NCBI GenBank assembly: GCA_910585795.1
Contig: CAJUFV010000199.1
Location: 1-18,515, forward strand
Direction of reading: 5' to 3'
Length of the DNA stretch: 18,515 bases
Origin: an uncultured Clostridia bacterium
GTDB lineage: Bacteria > Bacillota > Clostridia > UBA1381
Part shown: piece after piece, positions 1 through 8,318 of the stretch
How the letters are laid out: each line of letters starts with the position of its first letter
Position numbering within the stretch: the first letter of the stretch is position 1
The notes under the pieces: model-generated
Seen by the model: only the letters and a program-made list of their open reading frames with translations
Database searches by the model: none
What the model was told of the DNA's origin: nothing
Program-made: the position numbers and the translations under genes

Positions 1-171
1 ATCGTTATATAAGAAATTATCCGCCTGAACTTCCTTTCCGTCAGCTACAACTTTAACTGTATTCGGCAGCACATTTATACTCTGCCAGTTGTCAGCCGCA
101 ATAACTGCCGCGCTTGATATAACACCCATCACAAGCATACCACATATAAAACTTTTAATATTCCCTTTCAT
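1..171 (-). CDS. Secreted stalk-domain (copper amine oxidase N-terminal-like) protein, 5' part only
   Basis: The first 57 codons of a gene that runs off the left edge. The ATG at 171 has a strong ribosome binding site (AGGAGG, 8 nt upstream). The N-terminus (MKGNIKSF followed by a hydrophobic run containing CGMLVMGVISSAAVIAA) looks like a signal peptide, with cleavage likely near residues 23-25. What follows (SINVLPNTVKVVADGKEV) matches the opening strands of the copper-amine-oxidase N-terminal / stalk domain that is common in Clostridia surface and prophage proteins. Phage stalk proteins of this kind often sit after the tail genes; their role is not established. It lies 60 bp downstream of the Tal gene on the same strand. 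An inverted repeat covers its ribosome binding site (see 181-213). The domain call rests on about 30 residues. Confidence 0.7.
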   Translation of the reverse strand, partial: MKGNIKSFICGMLVMGVISSAAVIAADNWQSINVLPNTVKVVADGKEVQADNFLYND

Positions 172-180
172 ACAAATACC

Positions 181-213
181 TCCTTTGTGATATTTACATT
201 CTATCACAAAGGA
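181..213 (-). promoter_or_regulatory. 12-bp perfect hairpin overlapping the Shine-Dalgarno of the stalk-protein gene
   Basis: Arms 181-192 and 202-213 are perfect reverse complements (TCCTTTGTGATA / TATCACAAAGGA) with a 9-nt loop. In the minus-strand RNA the 3' arm contains AAAGGA of the AAAGGAGG ribosome binding site, so folding would hide most of it. No T-run follows the hairpin, so it is not an ordinary intrinsic terminator. It could instead be an operator palindrome or an RNA-processing site. Its effect on translation is inferred. Confidence 0.6.
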
Positions 214-231
214 AAATATTTGTAAATGACT

Positions 232-1989
232 TTATGAAATGTCTGTTATAAGTCCTCCTGAAACTGTAACAATTTTTCCGTCTGCCGTTTCAAAACTTCC
301 GCTTGCACCTTTTTCAAAACTCCAATTTCCTAATGCCGCAGTACCGCCTGTGCCACTTCGTAAAATTTGTTGTTTATTGCAATATAACGAAGTATGGTCA
401 ATACCATTGTAAACCTTAAACACCTCATTACCATCACAATATAATGTAAGGTCTGCATATCTCATACCATAACTGCTCGGCTCATTACACCATAATCCAT
501 AGCGGTTTCCGTCTGCGTCATAGCTCTGTATGCCGTTCTTGTCAATGACAGTCCTCGCCTCGTCCTCTGTGCCTGTGGCAAAAGTACCAACAGTGATTAT
601 ATTTCCGCTTTCGTCCATGTATATCGCCGGCTTACCGTCATTATCATATATAGCAAAAGCGTACTTATCTCCGTGGTCGCCCAGCTTTATTTTTAGCTTT
701 TTGCCTGTCTCGTCATATATATTCAGTGCGAATTTACCGCCGACATTGCCAAGCTCCAGACGCTTAACCCTGCTTTTCTGCTGATAAATCGTCAGCAAAT
801 CACCGATAATCTTCAATAGCTCATTGTCGCTCTGCACACCGTTACGGTCTGTATTTACTACACCGTGTACATCACGAATTGCAATCCCTTTATTAGTAGT
901 CTGTACTTTTTCAAGCTGTTTCCGTCTTTGGCACAAGTTATATAGTATACTAAAAAAGTTTGTGTCCATATGTCCTATTTCAATAGTAGGTGGTTTCGGC
1001 TCATATGGATATGTAGAATACGCCACAATGCGCTGCTTATACATATTATGGTCGTTATCATATACCCGAACAGTATCGCCTATGTCCACCTTTTCAATGT
1101 CACCTACCTCCGGCAGCTTAAAAAGCTCAATAAAGCCGCCTGTTATTTTAATTTGGGGAATGTCAATTCTATTCTCATTCTCAGGGTCAAATTCCCACTG
1201 GGCGTGTGTTTTTATTTTATTAGGGTCAGTATAATCTGAATAGTCCCTGTGACCCTCTCTCACTCCATATTTTTCAATCATAGGACTATCTACATACTGC
1301 TTATCGCCGTTTACGCTCCCTATGTGCATATCATCCGCTCCATACGGATACAGACGCGTTATTACACCCTCAAAATCGCGCATAATTTCCACGCCTTCCA
1401 TATTCTTTTCTAAAGTCAGACGAACCCCGTTATCCTGCCCTATTTGCTTTACTATAGCCACCTTCATATTATCACGGTATATCTCTCCCTTACCACAGTT
1501 TTCAATCAGTGTCAGTGCAGCGTCCCATACATTCGTCTTGTCCGTTGAGAAAAAGTCTATTAAATAACCGTCACTGTCAACCCATGTCATGCCGCGCTCA
1601 TTCAGTTCCGCTTCCGTAAACATTGTAAATTCTGTACTTTGTAATATTCTCTCGAATACCTTTGACGGTTTTACACCTATCATATCAGGAATATTCTGAA
1701 TATGCTTCGCTTTGCCGTACGTACTGAACAAGTCGGTGGCTGTAACTTCCACTATATCTGAGCCTTTTGTTTTTCTCGTAACCTTCAAAGCAACATATCC
1801 CTGTCCCTCACAAGATAAAACCATATTTTCCTCTATCATGGCCGCTTTTTCATCCGTATACGGATAGCTGAAATACAAACTTTCTATATCATTGATTCTC
1901 TTATCAATTTTAACATCATATGCGTCACCCAGATAGGCTGTACAGCCTCCGTCAAAATTTGTTTCTCCTGCATCATGTAATCTAAGCAT
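232..1989 (-). CDS. Tail-associated protein (Tal / prophage endopeptidase-tail family, tail tip)
   Basis: 585 aa. It sits at the tail tip, below the distal tail protein, and would contact or penetrate the host envelope. Residues about 1-370 resemble the N-terminal structural domain of Gram-positive Tal / phage minor structural proteins, with an early IDKRINDIESLYFSYPY-type stretch, a VEVTATDLFSTYG stretch, and repeated beta-rich segments. The C-terminal third (about 410-585) has short repeated strands such as ALNIYDETGKKLKIKL and AFAIYDNDGKPAIYMD, typical of a fibre or adhesin-like tail section. I see no clear peptidase motif. The start ATG follows GGAAGGAGATTAAA. In related phages this gene directly follows the distal tail gene; here a toxin-antitoxin-like unit separates them. 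Tail-tip assignment is strong; enzymatic activity is not supported. Confidence 0.82.
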   Translation of the reverse strand: MLRLHDAGETNFDGGCTAYLGDAYDVKIDKRINDIESLYFSYPYTDEKAAMIEENMVLSCEGQGYVALKVTRKTKGSDIVEVTATDLFSTYGKAKHIQNIPDMIGVKPSKVFERILQSTEFTMFTEAELNERGMTWVDSDGYLIDFFSTDKTNVWDAALTLIENCGKGEIYRDNMKVAIVKQIGQDNGVRLTLEKNMEGVEIMRDFEGVITRLYPYGADDMHIGSVNGDKQYVDSPMIEKYGVREGHRDYSDYTDPNKIKTHAQWEFDPENENRIDIPQIKITGGFIELFKLPEVGDIEKVDIGDTVRVYDNDHNMYKQRIVAYSTYPYEPKPPTIEIGHMDTNFFSILYNLCQRRKQLEKVQTTNKGIAIRDVHGVVNTDRNGVQSDNELLKIIGDLLTIYQQKSRVKRLELGNVGGKFALNIYDETGKKLKIKLGDHGDKYAFAIYDNDGKPAIYMDESGNIITVGTFATGTEDEARTVIDKNGIQSYDADGNRYGLWCNEPSSYGMRYADLTLYCDGNEVFKVYNGIDHTSLYCNKQQILRSGTGGTAALGNWSFEKGASGSFETADGKIVTVSGGLITDIS

Positions 1990-2005
1990 TTTAATCTCCT
2001 TCCAT

Positions 2006-2034
2006 TACAAAAGACACTCATGACGAGTGTCTTT
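2006..2034 (-). terminator. Terminator of toxin unit 1 (late-operon direction)
   Basis: Ten-bp stem 2010-2019 / 2025-2034 with a 5-nt loop. Read on the minus strand it ends GAGTGTCTTTTGT. It lies between toxin unit 1 and the Tal ribosome binding site, so toxin mRNA would be about 290 nt. The short T-run makes it moderate in strength; plus-strand use is also possible. Confidence 0.7.
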
Positions 2035-2051
2035 AATTTTGCATCATATGC

Positions 2052-2080
2052 TTGACAAATACACTATTTTTGGATATAAT
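2052..2080 (+). promoter_or_regulatory. Promoter of antisense RNA 1
   Basis: TTGACA at 2052-2057 and TATAAT at 2075-2080, spacer 17: a perfect sigma-A consensus on the strand opposite to all genes. Expected start is near 2087. Confidence 0.85.
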
Positions 2081-2086
2081 AGAAAA

Positions 2087-2176
2087 AGAAAGAGGATATC
2101 CGCTTTAAAGGCGGCTTGTCCGTATATTGGGTAAATAGTCGCCAACATTTGGACGTGTGGGGCGACTATTTTTTTA
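2087..2176 (+). ncRNA. Candidate antitoxin antisense RNA 1 (type I TA)
   Basis: A predicted RNA of about 90 nt from the promoter at 2052-2080. It ends at a strong intrinsic terminator: stem 2133-2143 / 2161-2171 (AAATAGTCGCC / GGCGACTATTT), then seven Ts. The terminator arm overlaps the last codons and stop of the toxin ORF (2166-2243), so the RNA is fully complementary to the toxin mRNA 3' region. This is the 3'-overlap geometry known for RatA and SR4. It contains an internal CCGC/GCGG hairpin and no plausible ORF with a ribosome binding site. Confidence 0.75.
2133..2175 (+). terminator. Intrinsic terminator of antisense RNA 1
   Basis: Eleven-bp perfect stem, 17-nt loop, followed by T7 (2169-2175). 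On the minus strand no T-run follows, so it should not stop the late operon. Confidence 0.85.
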
Positions 2177-2243
2177 TGGTTTTTATTAATTCAACGAGTG
2201 ATACTATTACAAGAAGTAGTACAATCATTTCGATAATTTCCAT
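2166..2243 (-). CDS. Candidate type I toxin 1, 25-aa hydrophobic holin-like peptide
   Basis: 25 codons, starting MEIIEMIVLLLVIVSL and ending VELIKTIKK: an acidic N-terminus, one hydrophobic helix long enough to enter a membrane, and a basic end. This is the composition of TxpA/Fst and 'putative holin-like toxin' peptides, though shorter than most. The ribosome binding site AAGGGGGTG lies 6 nt upstream of ATG. In the mRNA it can pair with an upstream segment (GAGTGA 2265-2270 with TCACCC 2248-2253, plus-strand letters), so translation may be closed until the leader opens. An antisense RNA overlaps the 3' end. The unit interrupts the usual Dit-Tal gene pair. Recognition is by composition and architecture; toxicity is inferred. 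A role as a small holin-like or lysis accessory peptide is the main alternative. Confidence 0.75.
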   Translation of the reverse strand: MEIIEMIVLLLVIVSLVELIKTIKK

Positions 2244-2307
2244 AATATCACCCCCTTATGTAGAGAGTGACAAGCCGCCCATATAGCTCCTCTTTCTTCC
2301 ATGTATT

Positions 2308-2336
2308 ATATTATCATATTTTGTCAAATGTTGCAA
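2308..2336 (-). promoter_or_regulatory. Promoter of toxin 1
   Basis: Best reading is TTGCAA (2331-2336), spacer 17, TAATAT (2308-2313) with an extended TG element. A TTGACA (2322-2327) and a TATAAT (2305-2310) are also present but only 11 nt apart, so the exact boxes are uncertain. It begins directly after the Dit stop codon. Confidence 0.55.
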
Positions 2337-2339
2337 ACC

Positions 2340-3170
2340 CTAATCCAGTCTCATATCTTCCGCGTTAACACTATGTATATATCTCGGTTCATATTCAACC
2401 TCGATTTCTACATTTTCAGAAGCTGTTACCTTCATAACATTATTTCCAACAGTAAGCTCAAAAAAATCACCTTGAATTTCTTTCATTAGACTTTTGCCTG
2501 ATAAATCTCTCACAGTGTAATTCTCGCAGTCAATTTCAGCGTTTTTCGGCACTGTAATAGACGTTCCGGCAACTGATATTGTTACAGGCTTCGTTACCCT
2601 TGTAACCGTTATAACAGGTCTTACAGGCACATCACCAATATTTTTTACGACATGACTTCCCGCACCCTCAAAAGAAAAATATTCTCCTATATCAAGCGGT
2701 ATATCATCATCTAATAATATTTCATCATCAAGGCATGGTCCTTCCATTATGCTGAATATAAGCTCTGCAAACGGCTTGACCTTGTATTTTACAACAAATT
2801 TTGCATATTGGCCGCCATGTTCCGGCATGTACTGCACTGTATCAACTATACGCGCCGTCCATTTTACAAGCGGTGTGTCGTCGAATATTAATATACCGCT
2901 TCCCATTATCCAGCGGCTTAACTTTGTAATCTTACTTTGAAGGTCTGATAATCCATTAGCCGTAACATTTATCTCCATTTGATAAATCTTACTTTCGTAA
3001 AATTCATGTCCGTATGGATTGGCACACGCAAAGCTACGCTCTCCGTCACTATTTTGTAAACTAAACGTTTCTTCCTTTGTTTCGGGGCGTATCGGACGGT
3101 CATTTGTTTTGACCGTCACACCCTCAAAATCATTTGAATGTTGTTCCCTAAATGTAAATCCTGCTCTCAT
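2340..3170 (-). CDS. Distal tail protein (Dit, siphovirus tail component family)
   Basis: 276 aa. Forms the hexameric hub joining the tail tube to the tip. The N-terminal part (MRAGFTFREQHSNDFEGVTV, then a RPIRPETKEETFSLQNSDGE stretch) and the conserved FARSIF-like central beta region are those of the phage tail component family found between tape measure and Tal genes. Length is typical. The ATG overlaps the tape-measure stop by 4 nt (ATGA), indicating translational coupling. The last residues (RYIHSVNAEDMRLD) end immediately before the toxin-1 promoter. Position plus sequence make the call firm. Confidence 0.85.
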   Translation of the reverse strand: MRAGFTFREQHSNDFEGVTVKTNDRPIRPETKEETFSLQNSDGERSFACANPYGHEFYESKIYQMEINVTANGLSDLQSKITKLSRWIMGSGILIFDDTPLVKWTARIVDTVQYMPEHGGQYAKFVVKYKVKPFAELIFSIMEGPCLDDEILLDDDIPLDIGEYFSFEGAGSHVVKNIGDVPVRPVITVTRVTKPVTISVAGTSITVPKNAEIDCENYTVRDLSGKSLMKEIQGDFFELTVGNNVMKVTASENVEIEVEYEPRYIHSVNAEDMRLD

Positions 3171-6100
3171 CTGTCTAACCCCGCATTCTTTCTTATAACT
3201 GCCATTACATCAACATTATCAGCAGCATTTATTGTTGTTTGGCTGTTATCATTATAATAGCTCTGTTCAACCTTGAAATTCTGGAACGCATTCAATAACT
3301 GTCCCAGCATATTAGTTATGTTGTCGCCTGTGCCGGCAAGCTTTGCGGTAAGCTCGCCGACAATACCGCTGACATTAATGTCGGTATTTGTAACAATATT
3401 TTTCAGGTAATCAGCCTTCATATTTTCCGCAGCTTCATAATCAGCCTGAAGCGCGTCAATCGTGGCGGTGTTTTTCACCTGAAGTTGATACAGTTCCTCG
3501 TCACGCTGGAGCTGTTTCATCTGTTCTTCGAGCTCCTTGTATTTCTGTTGTCCGCGGTCGGTTACTGCACCTGCGTATATATCCAGCTGTCCCTGTACAG
3601 TAGCCATATCCACCCTTCTATCTTCCACTTCCCAGCTATCCCTAAGAGCCTGTTCCTGCTTCTGAAATTCCTCCTGCATTTTATTTATATAGTCCTGACG
3701 CTCTTTCAGCATATCCTCATACGCCTCTGACGCTTCGTCCCACGAGCTGTGATTAAGCTCCGTCATAGCTTCGTTATATTCTCTGCGTGATATAAGCCCC
3801 TGATTGTAATATTCCTGCGTATATGTCTTAATACGCTCCAAGCCCTGAACATATTCTTCATCTGTCATGCCGAAATATTTCCGCTGTTCTTCCAGCCAAT
3901 TTAAAGACTGCTCCTTGCGCTCACTGTACATTGATGAACCGAGCTTTTGACCATAAGCGTCAAATTCCTTCTGTGTCAGTTCACCGTTTGCAAGCGCCTC
4001 ACGATTTCTCTCCATAACGCGGTTATAGGCTTCAAGAGGGTCATCTCCGCTATCCTTCCAGTCATTGAAATATGTATGCTCCGATATATAATCCACAGAG
4101 AGGTTATATAATTCTTCAAGCTGTTCCTTGCGCTTATCAATATATTTTTCGTCAAGGTCAGCCATTGCCTCCGTATATTCCTTATGATTAATTATTCCCT
4201 GCTCATAATATTCCGTGGTATATGCCTTCATTCGGTCAATCCCAGCAAGATAATCAGATGCAGCCATACCGTTATACTTTTCCTCATGACGAAGCCAGTT
4301 TTCACTTTCCTTTACGCGCTCGCTGTATAATTTCTGCTGTAAGGAAAATACCTGTTCTTCAATATCCCAAATATCTTTTTCATTATCCTTGTATTTTTCC
4401 TGAAATTCAAGCCATTTTTCAAGCTCCTGCTCTGTGGTAACTGAGTGCGTTTTGGTGTAATGCGTCCAGTCGTCCTTAGCCGCTGTAAACGCGTCGGAAT
4501 TGTTTTTACCGCTTGCGTAATGCGGTATACCCAGACCTGACATTATGGCCTTTGTCTGCGCTGCTGTGTATACCTTTGCTCCTCTGGAGAGCGGCAGTAT
4601 AACGTCCCTGCCCTCAGGGATAAATGCGCGTCCGCGGTCAACGATAAGCTCACGGTTATCATTTATTCCACGCTCATCATTTACCATTGCAATACCGCCG
4701 GAGAAGTTCATGTCGCCTTTCGCACGCCCTTTCGGCACATCTCCCGTAGCTGTATAATGAGCCGTCACCTCTATGGTTTGCGACAAACTTTTAATTTTTG
4801 CGTCTGCCGCATCTGTGTTAGCATCGACCGGTACTTTTACCTGTTCCTGATTAAGCGCTGATATCTTTTCCTTTGCCGGTTCTGCGTCCGCATCCACTGT
4901 TACTGTTGTATCTTCTGTAGTTTCTTCTAATTCAGTATTGACTGTTATGGTAGCGGAAGGATTATCCTGAATTTCAGCAACCTTTTCTCCAGCCTGATTT
5001 AACACATCAATATTTCCGTCTGCGTTTACCTGTAAAGATACCGCTCCAAGCTCCTGTAAATTCTTTGTCTCTCCTGTTGCCTGGTTGAGTACAGTCAAAT
5101 CACCATCAGCATTTACAAACACATGCACATTTTCAGTGTCAAGCTCTTTTAGCTTTTCTGCCATCCCTTCAACCAGCTCATAGCCGTTAACCGTAAGTTC
5201 GATATGCTTATCCTCGGGAATAAGTCCCAGACTGTGCGCAAGCGCGTCAACCTGAGCGACGCTCATACCCATATCTCCGCCAAGCTTGCCGAGGTCATTT
5301 ATAACGCCTGATATATCTCCTTTTGATAAGGCCTGCTCTATATCGCTAAAACCGTTTTTCATAAGCGCGGCTTTTTCTATAATTTGCGTGCTCGTAAGTC
5401 CAATTTTTTCGCCGTCACTGATAAAATCTTTTATAACCGCGTCAAGCGCGTTATTATCTATGGCACCCTGTAAGCTGTCAAAGCCGTTACGGAATAATGC
5501 CATCTGTGCCGCAATATCTTCATTTGCAAATCCCCAATCGCTCATGTTGGCTTTAAGCTGAGTAATAGTATTATTAACTGCATTGCCTCCGGCGGCAAAT
5601 ACTTCCTCCATATTATCAAAACCGTTAAGCTCCATTGCGCTGTCTTGTGCAACTTGTGCCATAGCCTGCAAGGATTTCCGTCCGTTAGCAGCACGTTCAT
5701 CCGAGGCTGTTAATTCATCATTCAGCTCTTTGTAAGCATTTTTTACATTCTGAACCTGAGCGATTATACCATCCATATCCTCAAACTTGAAGTCATTACC
5801 TGTTAAAGCTGTGTATGTATCTGTAAAACCGCTCGCCTGCATGCTTTTTATTAAATCATTACGCTCTTTTTCAAAGGCCCTTCGGCCTATTTTGTTACCA
5901 CTTTCCTCTGCTTTTCTTGTATTATTCAGAATTTTTCTATATTGTTCTTCAAATTTTGTCGCTTCCTGAATCCATTGCTGTGCGCTGTTCCGACGCTCCT
6001 TATATTGTTCGCTCAATCCACTTCCTGCGCTCACTGCATCATAGGCTTCAAAAACTGCTTTTTGAGCATCCTTATAGTTATTTGCGCCCAATGCGTCATT

Positions 6101-7813
6101 AATTTCATCAGAGGCATTCTTTGCGTCTGCCACCGCCAGGTCAAGAGCCGCTTCATAATCTCCGGTATCAATCATCAGCTTGATTGTATCGTCATTTGTC
6201 AGTTTCTTGATTTCTTCAATGATTGCTGATATACGGTTTTTAGCCGCTTCTAATTCTTCACCGGCAAACTGTCCGCTGTTTATGGAATTATTAAGCTGTG
6301 CATATTCGTCACGAAGTGCGGATATATGCTCAGCATTGCCTTCCGCATCCTTCCATGTGTCATATAATTCCTTGTAGCTCTGCCCGAGCTTTGAATTATT
6401 TTCTATCGCTTCACCAACATATTTTGATATTATATGATATCCTGTAATTATTGCCGCCGGCGCAACTAATGGAGCAACTGCTGAACCAAAAACAGCAGTT
6501 GCACTTTTCAACGCAGGAAGTACTGTACCTATAGCCTTTGCCGTTCCTACAAGCTTAGTACCAAGTGTCAAAGCCTTGCCGCCTACAGAAAGACCAACAC
6601 CTATTTTAGTCGTGAGCACTCCCGTATTTATGATAGCCTTCCGTTCTTCATCTGACATAGTGGAAAGTTTTGTTGAGGCTTTATCAACTATATCCGCAAA
6701 ATCAGCTATCATCGGCGCGGCGCTCTCACCAAAATTCTGTGCTGCCACCTGCATTTTTACCTTTGCCTGTTCAAGCGTAAAGCCTGTCTTGGCAACACCT
6801 TCAGTCTGTACCTCAAACGCCTTTGTAGCCGCACCCGATGCGTTTTTCATTTTTTCAAGCTTAGTTGCAAATGTGTCTGACTGCGCTCCCGTAAGCGCCA
6901 TAACCGCAGGCATTGCACGAACATTGTTAAACAGTCCGAGCATTTCCTCCTCACTGCCGTTTGTAGCCTTTTTCAAGGCGTCAAGCGTACCCGCGAAGCC
7001 CAAAGAGTTAATCATTGAATATCCTGATTCATATCCGATATTCTTTATGACTTTTGCCATATTATCCGACGGTTTCAATAACGCGGTATATACCGCTTTC
7101 ATCTGCGTTTGTACCTCCGCCGCATTACCTGTTACACCAGTAAGCGTTGCATATGCACCAAATAATTCCTCTTGTGATACACCAAGCTCTTTTGATAGAG
7201 ACGTTACCTGCTGCATACTTGACGCAAGCTCAGGGAAAGTCGTCTGACCAAGTTCTACCGTCTTAAATGCAAGGTCTGCGACATGCTGTACTGCCTGCGC
7301 CGATGTGTCTCCATAGGCCTTTGTAACTGCCGAGGTAAGATTAATACTGTCCGTAGTAGTCGCAAGTCCTGCTTTTGCGGCTTTTGCGTTAATTTCAACC
7401 TTCTCCATTGTATCGGCTGCGTCACCAAATGCTGATACTACCTGATATGTACCGTCAGAAATATCACTTGTGCTTTTTCCTGTCGTTATTGCGATATCCT
7501 GTATTTGTCCCTTAAACTCGTGTAACCTTTCCGTAGGAACAGAAAGTGTACCGATATTGGCAAGCTCCTTATTAAACTGCCCTGCCGCTTTTGCTGACGC
7601 GGTAAGTCCTGCCGCAGTCGCAACACCAAAAGTCTTTATCATTACGCGTCCAACACTGCCTGCAAGCGTTCCAACAGATGATACCTTATTCAGCAATGAT
7701 GCGTTTTTATTCGCCAGCGTTTCCACAGTTGCGGCAACACCGTTTAAAACACCTACCGCCTGTGAACCGTCAGCCGTAATCCTGACAAGCAGGCTTGCCG
7801 CTTCATCTGCCAT
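3167..7813 (-). CDS. Tail tape measure protein (TP901-type)
   Basis: 1548 aa, the longest gene here, as expected for the protein that sets tail length. The N-terminal 60-390 region is TP901-like (KSTSDISDGTYQVVSAFGD, followed by the ELASSMQQVTSLSKELGVS stretch). Residues about 390-465 are strongly hydrophobic (GVGLSVGGKALTLGTKLVG and an APLVAPAAIITG stretch) and could insert in the membrane during DNA entry. Around 960-1090 there is a linker with VNADG repeats leading to an INDNRELIVDRGRAF...VILPLSRGAKVYT motif common near the middle of Gram-positive tape measures. From 1164 on it is charged and coiled-coil-like, with a tandem duplication (see repeat). Ribosome binding site GGGAGGTGAATTT precedes the ATG. 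It follows G/GT by 12 nt and overlaps Dit by 4 nt. Confidence 0.93.
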   Translation of the reverse strand: MADEAASLLVRITADGSQAVGVLNGVAATVETLANKNASLLNKVSSVGTLAGSVGRVMIKTFGVATAAGLTASAKAAGQFNKELANIGTLSVPTERLHEFKGQIQDIAITTGKSTSDISDGTYQVVSAFGDAADTMEKVEINAKAAKAGLATTTDSINLTSAVTKAYGDTSAQAVQHVADLAFKTVELGQTTFPELASSMQQVTSLSKELGVSQEELFGAYATLTGVTGNAAEVQTQMKAVYTALLKPSDNMAKVIKNIGYESGYSMINSLGFAGTLDALKKATNGSEEEMLGLFNNVRAMPAVMALTGAQSDTFATKLEKMKNASGAATKAFEVQTEGVAKTGFTLEQAKVKMQVAAQNFGESAAPMIADFADIVDKASTKLSTMSDEERKAIINTGVLTTKIGVGLSVGGKALTLGTKLVGTAKAIGTVLPALKSATAVFGSAVAPLVAPAAIITGYHIISKYVGEAIENNSKLGQSYKELYDTWKDAEGNAEHISALRDEYAQLNNSINSGQFAGEELEAAKNRISAIIEEIKKLTNDDTIKLMIDTGDYEAALDLAVADAKNASDEINDALGANNYKDAQKAVFEAYDAVSAGSGLSEQYKERRNSAQQWIQEATKFEEQYRKILNNTRKAEESGNKIGRRAFEKERNDLIKSMQASGFTDTYTALTGNDFKFEDMDGIIAQVQNVKNAYKELNDELTASDERAANGRKSLQAMAQVAQDSAMELNGFDNMEEVFAAGGNAVNNTITQLKANMSDWGFANEDIAAQMALFRNGFDSLQGAIDNNALDAVIKDFISDGEKIGLTSTQIIEKAALMKNGFSDIEQALSKGDISGVINDLGKLGGDMGMSVAQVDALAHSLGLIPEDKHIELTVNGYELVEGMAEKLKELDTENVHVFVNADGDLTVLNQATGETKNLQELGAVSLQVNADGNIDVLNQAGEKVAEIQDNPSATITVNTELEETTEDTTVTVDADAEPAKEKISALNQEQVKVPVDANTDAADAKIKSLSQTIEVTAHYTATGDVPKGRAKGDMNFSGGIAMVNDERGINDNRELIVDRGRAFIPEGRDVILPLSRGAKVYTAAQTKAIMSGLGIPHYASGKNNSDAFTAAKDDWTHYTKTHSVTTEQELEKWLEFQEKYKDNEKDIWDIEEQVFSLQQKLYSERVKESENWLRHEEKYNGMAASDYLAGIDRMKAYTTEYYEQGIINHKEYTEAMADLDEKYIDKRKEQLEELYNLSVDYISEHTYFNDWKDSGDDPLEAYNRVMERNREALANGELTQKEFDAYGQKLGSSMYSERKEQSLNWLEEQRKYFGMTDEEYVQGLERIKTYTQEYYNQGLISRREYNEAMTELNHSSWDEASEAYEDMLKERQDYINKMQEEFQKQEQALRDSWEVEDRRVDMATVQGQLDIYAGAVTDRGQQKYKELEEQMKQLQRDEELYQLQVKNTATIDALQADYEAAENMKADYLKNIVTNTDINVSGIVGELTAKLAGTGDNITNMLGQLLNAFQNFKVEQSYYNDNSQTTINAADNVDVMAVIRKNAGLDR
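3743..4324 (-). repeat. Internal about 61-residue duplication in the tape measure protein
   Basis: Residues 1164-1224 (SERVKESENWLRHEEKYNG...) and 1297-1357 (SERKEQSLNWLEEQRKYFG...) are clearly related: both continue with a YLAGIDRMKAYTTEYYEQG / YVQGLERIKTYTQEYYNQG segment and then KEYTEAMADL / REYNEAMTEL. Start-to-start spacing is 133 residues. A duplication of this kind would change predicted tail length. Confidence 0.85.
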
Positions 7814-7825
7814 AAATTCACCTCC

Positions 7826-8077
7826 CTATTGTCCGTAAAACATCTTTAAATATGGGTCGCTTCCTGTATAGTCTTCCTGATTATCCTCCGCAAAACTGTC
7901 TATCATCTCAAACAGCCTTGCTGGATTTTGCCGTCCCACCTCGTCAGGCATAATACCATGCGCGCGGAAAAGCGCGGCGTATAAATCCCTGAGCTTTCCG
8001 CTGCCGTTATCACTGCCCGACTTTACTCGTTTTTTGCCGTAAGTGTCTCCATATACATACGCCAAAGCGTAAGACAA
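7826..8077 (-). CDS. Tail assembly chaperone T domain (expressed as GT by -1 frameshift)
   Basis: Open frame of 83 codons, of which the part downstream of 8029 is the real coding sequence. The nominal first codon is TTG at 8077 with no convincing ribosome binding site, so independent initiation is unlikely. Its frame is joined to the upstream G gene by a -1 shift at A AAA AAC (8029-8035), giving a fusion of about 155 aa: 88 residues of G plus the 67 residues ending DPYLKMFYGQ. In lambda and in many Gram-positive siphophages, GT recruits the major tail protein to the tape measure. The position immediately before the tape measure gene and the reading-frame geometry agree with this. Confidence 0.85.
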   Translation of the reverse strand: MSYALAYVYGDTYGKKRVKSGSDNGSGKLRDLYAALFRAHGIMPDEVGRQNPARLFEMIDSFAEDNQEDYTGSDPYLKMFYGQ

Positions 8078-8292
8078 AGCCTTGTATGCTCCTCAACACT
8101 GAGCGAGCTTATAACCTCCTGCGCGGCTTCCGTACCCTCGAACATATAATCAACCGCGTCACGGCACATTGAAAGCGGCCCTTTTGCCTTTTCATCATTG
8201 TGCGCGTCATTTATAATACACATTGTCTCAAAGTCAAACGGCTTTGATATGATTTTTTTCTTATTTACTGTAATTGTTAATGTTCTCTGCAT
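8023..8292 (-). CDS. Tail assembly chaperone G
   Basis: 89 aa, beginning MQRTLTITVNKKKIISKPFD and ending METLTAKNE. Short acidic chaperone that coats the tape measure during tail assembly and is absent from the virion. The start ATG is preceded by GGAGGAATAATT. The last codons, GCA AAA AAC GAG TAA, contain the -1 slippery heptamer A AAA AAC, which gives the longer GT product. The assignment comes from its place between the major tail protein and tape measure genes, its size, and the frameshift. The fold itself is not recognisable from sequence alone. A TA-like unit separates it from the major tail protein gene. Confidence 0.85.
   Translation of the reverse strand: MQRTLTITVNKKKIISKPFDFETMCIINDAHNDEKAKGPLSMCRDAVDYMFEGTEAAQEVISSLSVEEHTRLCLTLWRMYMETLTAKNE
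8029..8035 (-). other. Programmed -1 ribosomal frameshift site (A AAA AAC)
   Basis: In the G frame the codons are GCA AAA AAC GAG TAA. Slipping back one base gives AAA AAA CGA GTA AAG, which continues the 7826 frame. The G stop comes two codons after the heptamer. A possible downstream stem (7964-7973 with 7993-8001, GCGGAAA-type arms) exists but is 27 nt away, further than usual for a stimulator. Confidence 0.88.
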
Positions 8293-8318
8293 AATTATTC
8301 CTCCATAAATTCCGTATC

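Larger units (their letters stand above)
2086..2297. repeat. Inverted repeats bounding TA-like unit 1
   Basis: Plus-strand blocks AAGAAAGAGGA (2086-2096) and GGCGGCTTGTC (2110-2120) recur on the minus strand as AGAAAGAGGA (2297-2288) and GGGCGGCTTGTC (2280-2269). The antisense RNA and the toxin mRNA therefore begin with nearly the same sequence, and the toxin mRNA 3' region can pair with its own leader. Confidence 0.75.

Noticed and set aside
530..1567. Several plus-strand open frames of 80-136 codons within the Tal gene, and similar ones across the tape measure gene.
   Set aside because: They lie fully opposite to well-supported genes, have no ribosome binding sites or recognisable families, and are frame shadows.
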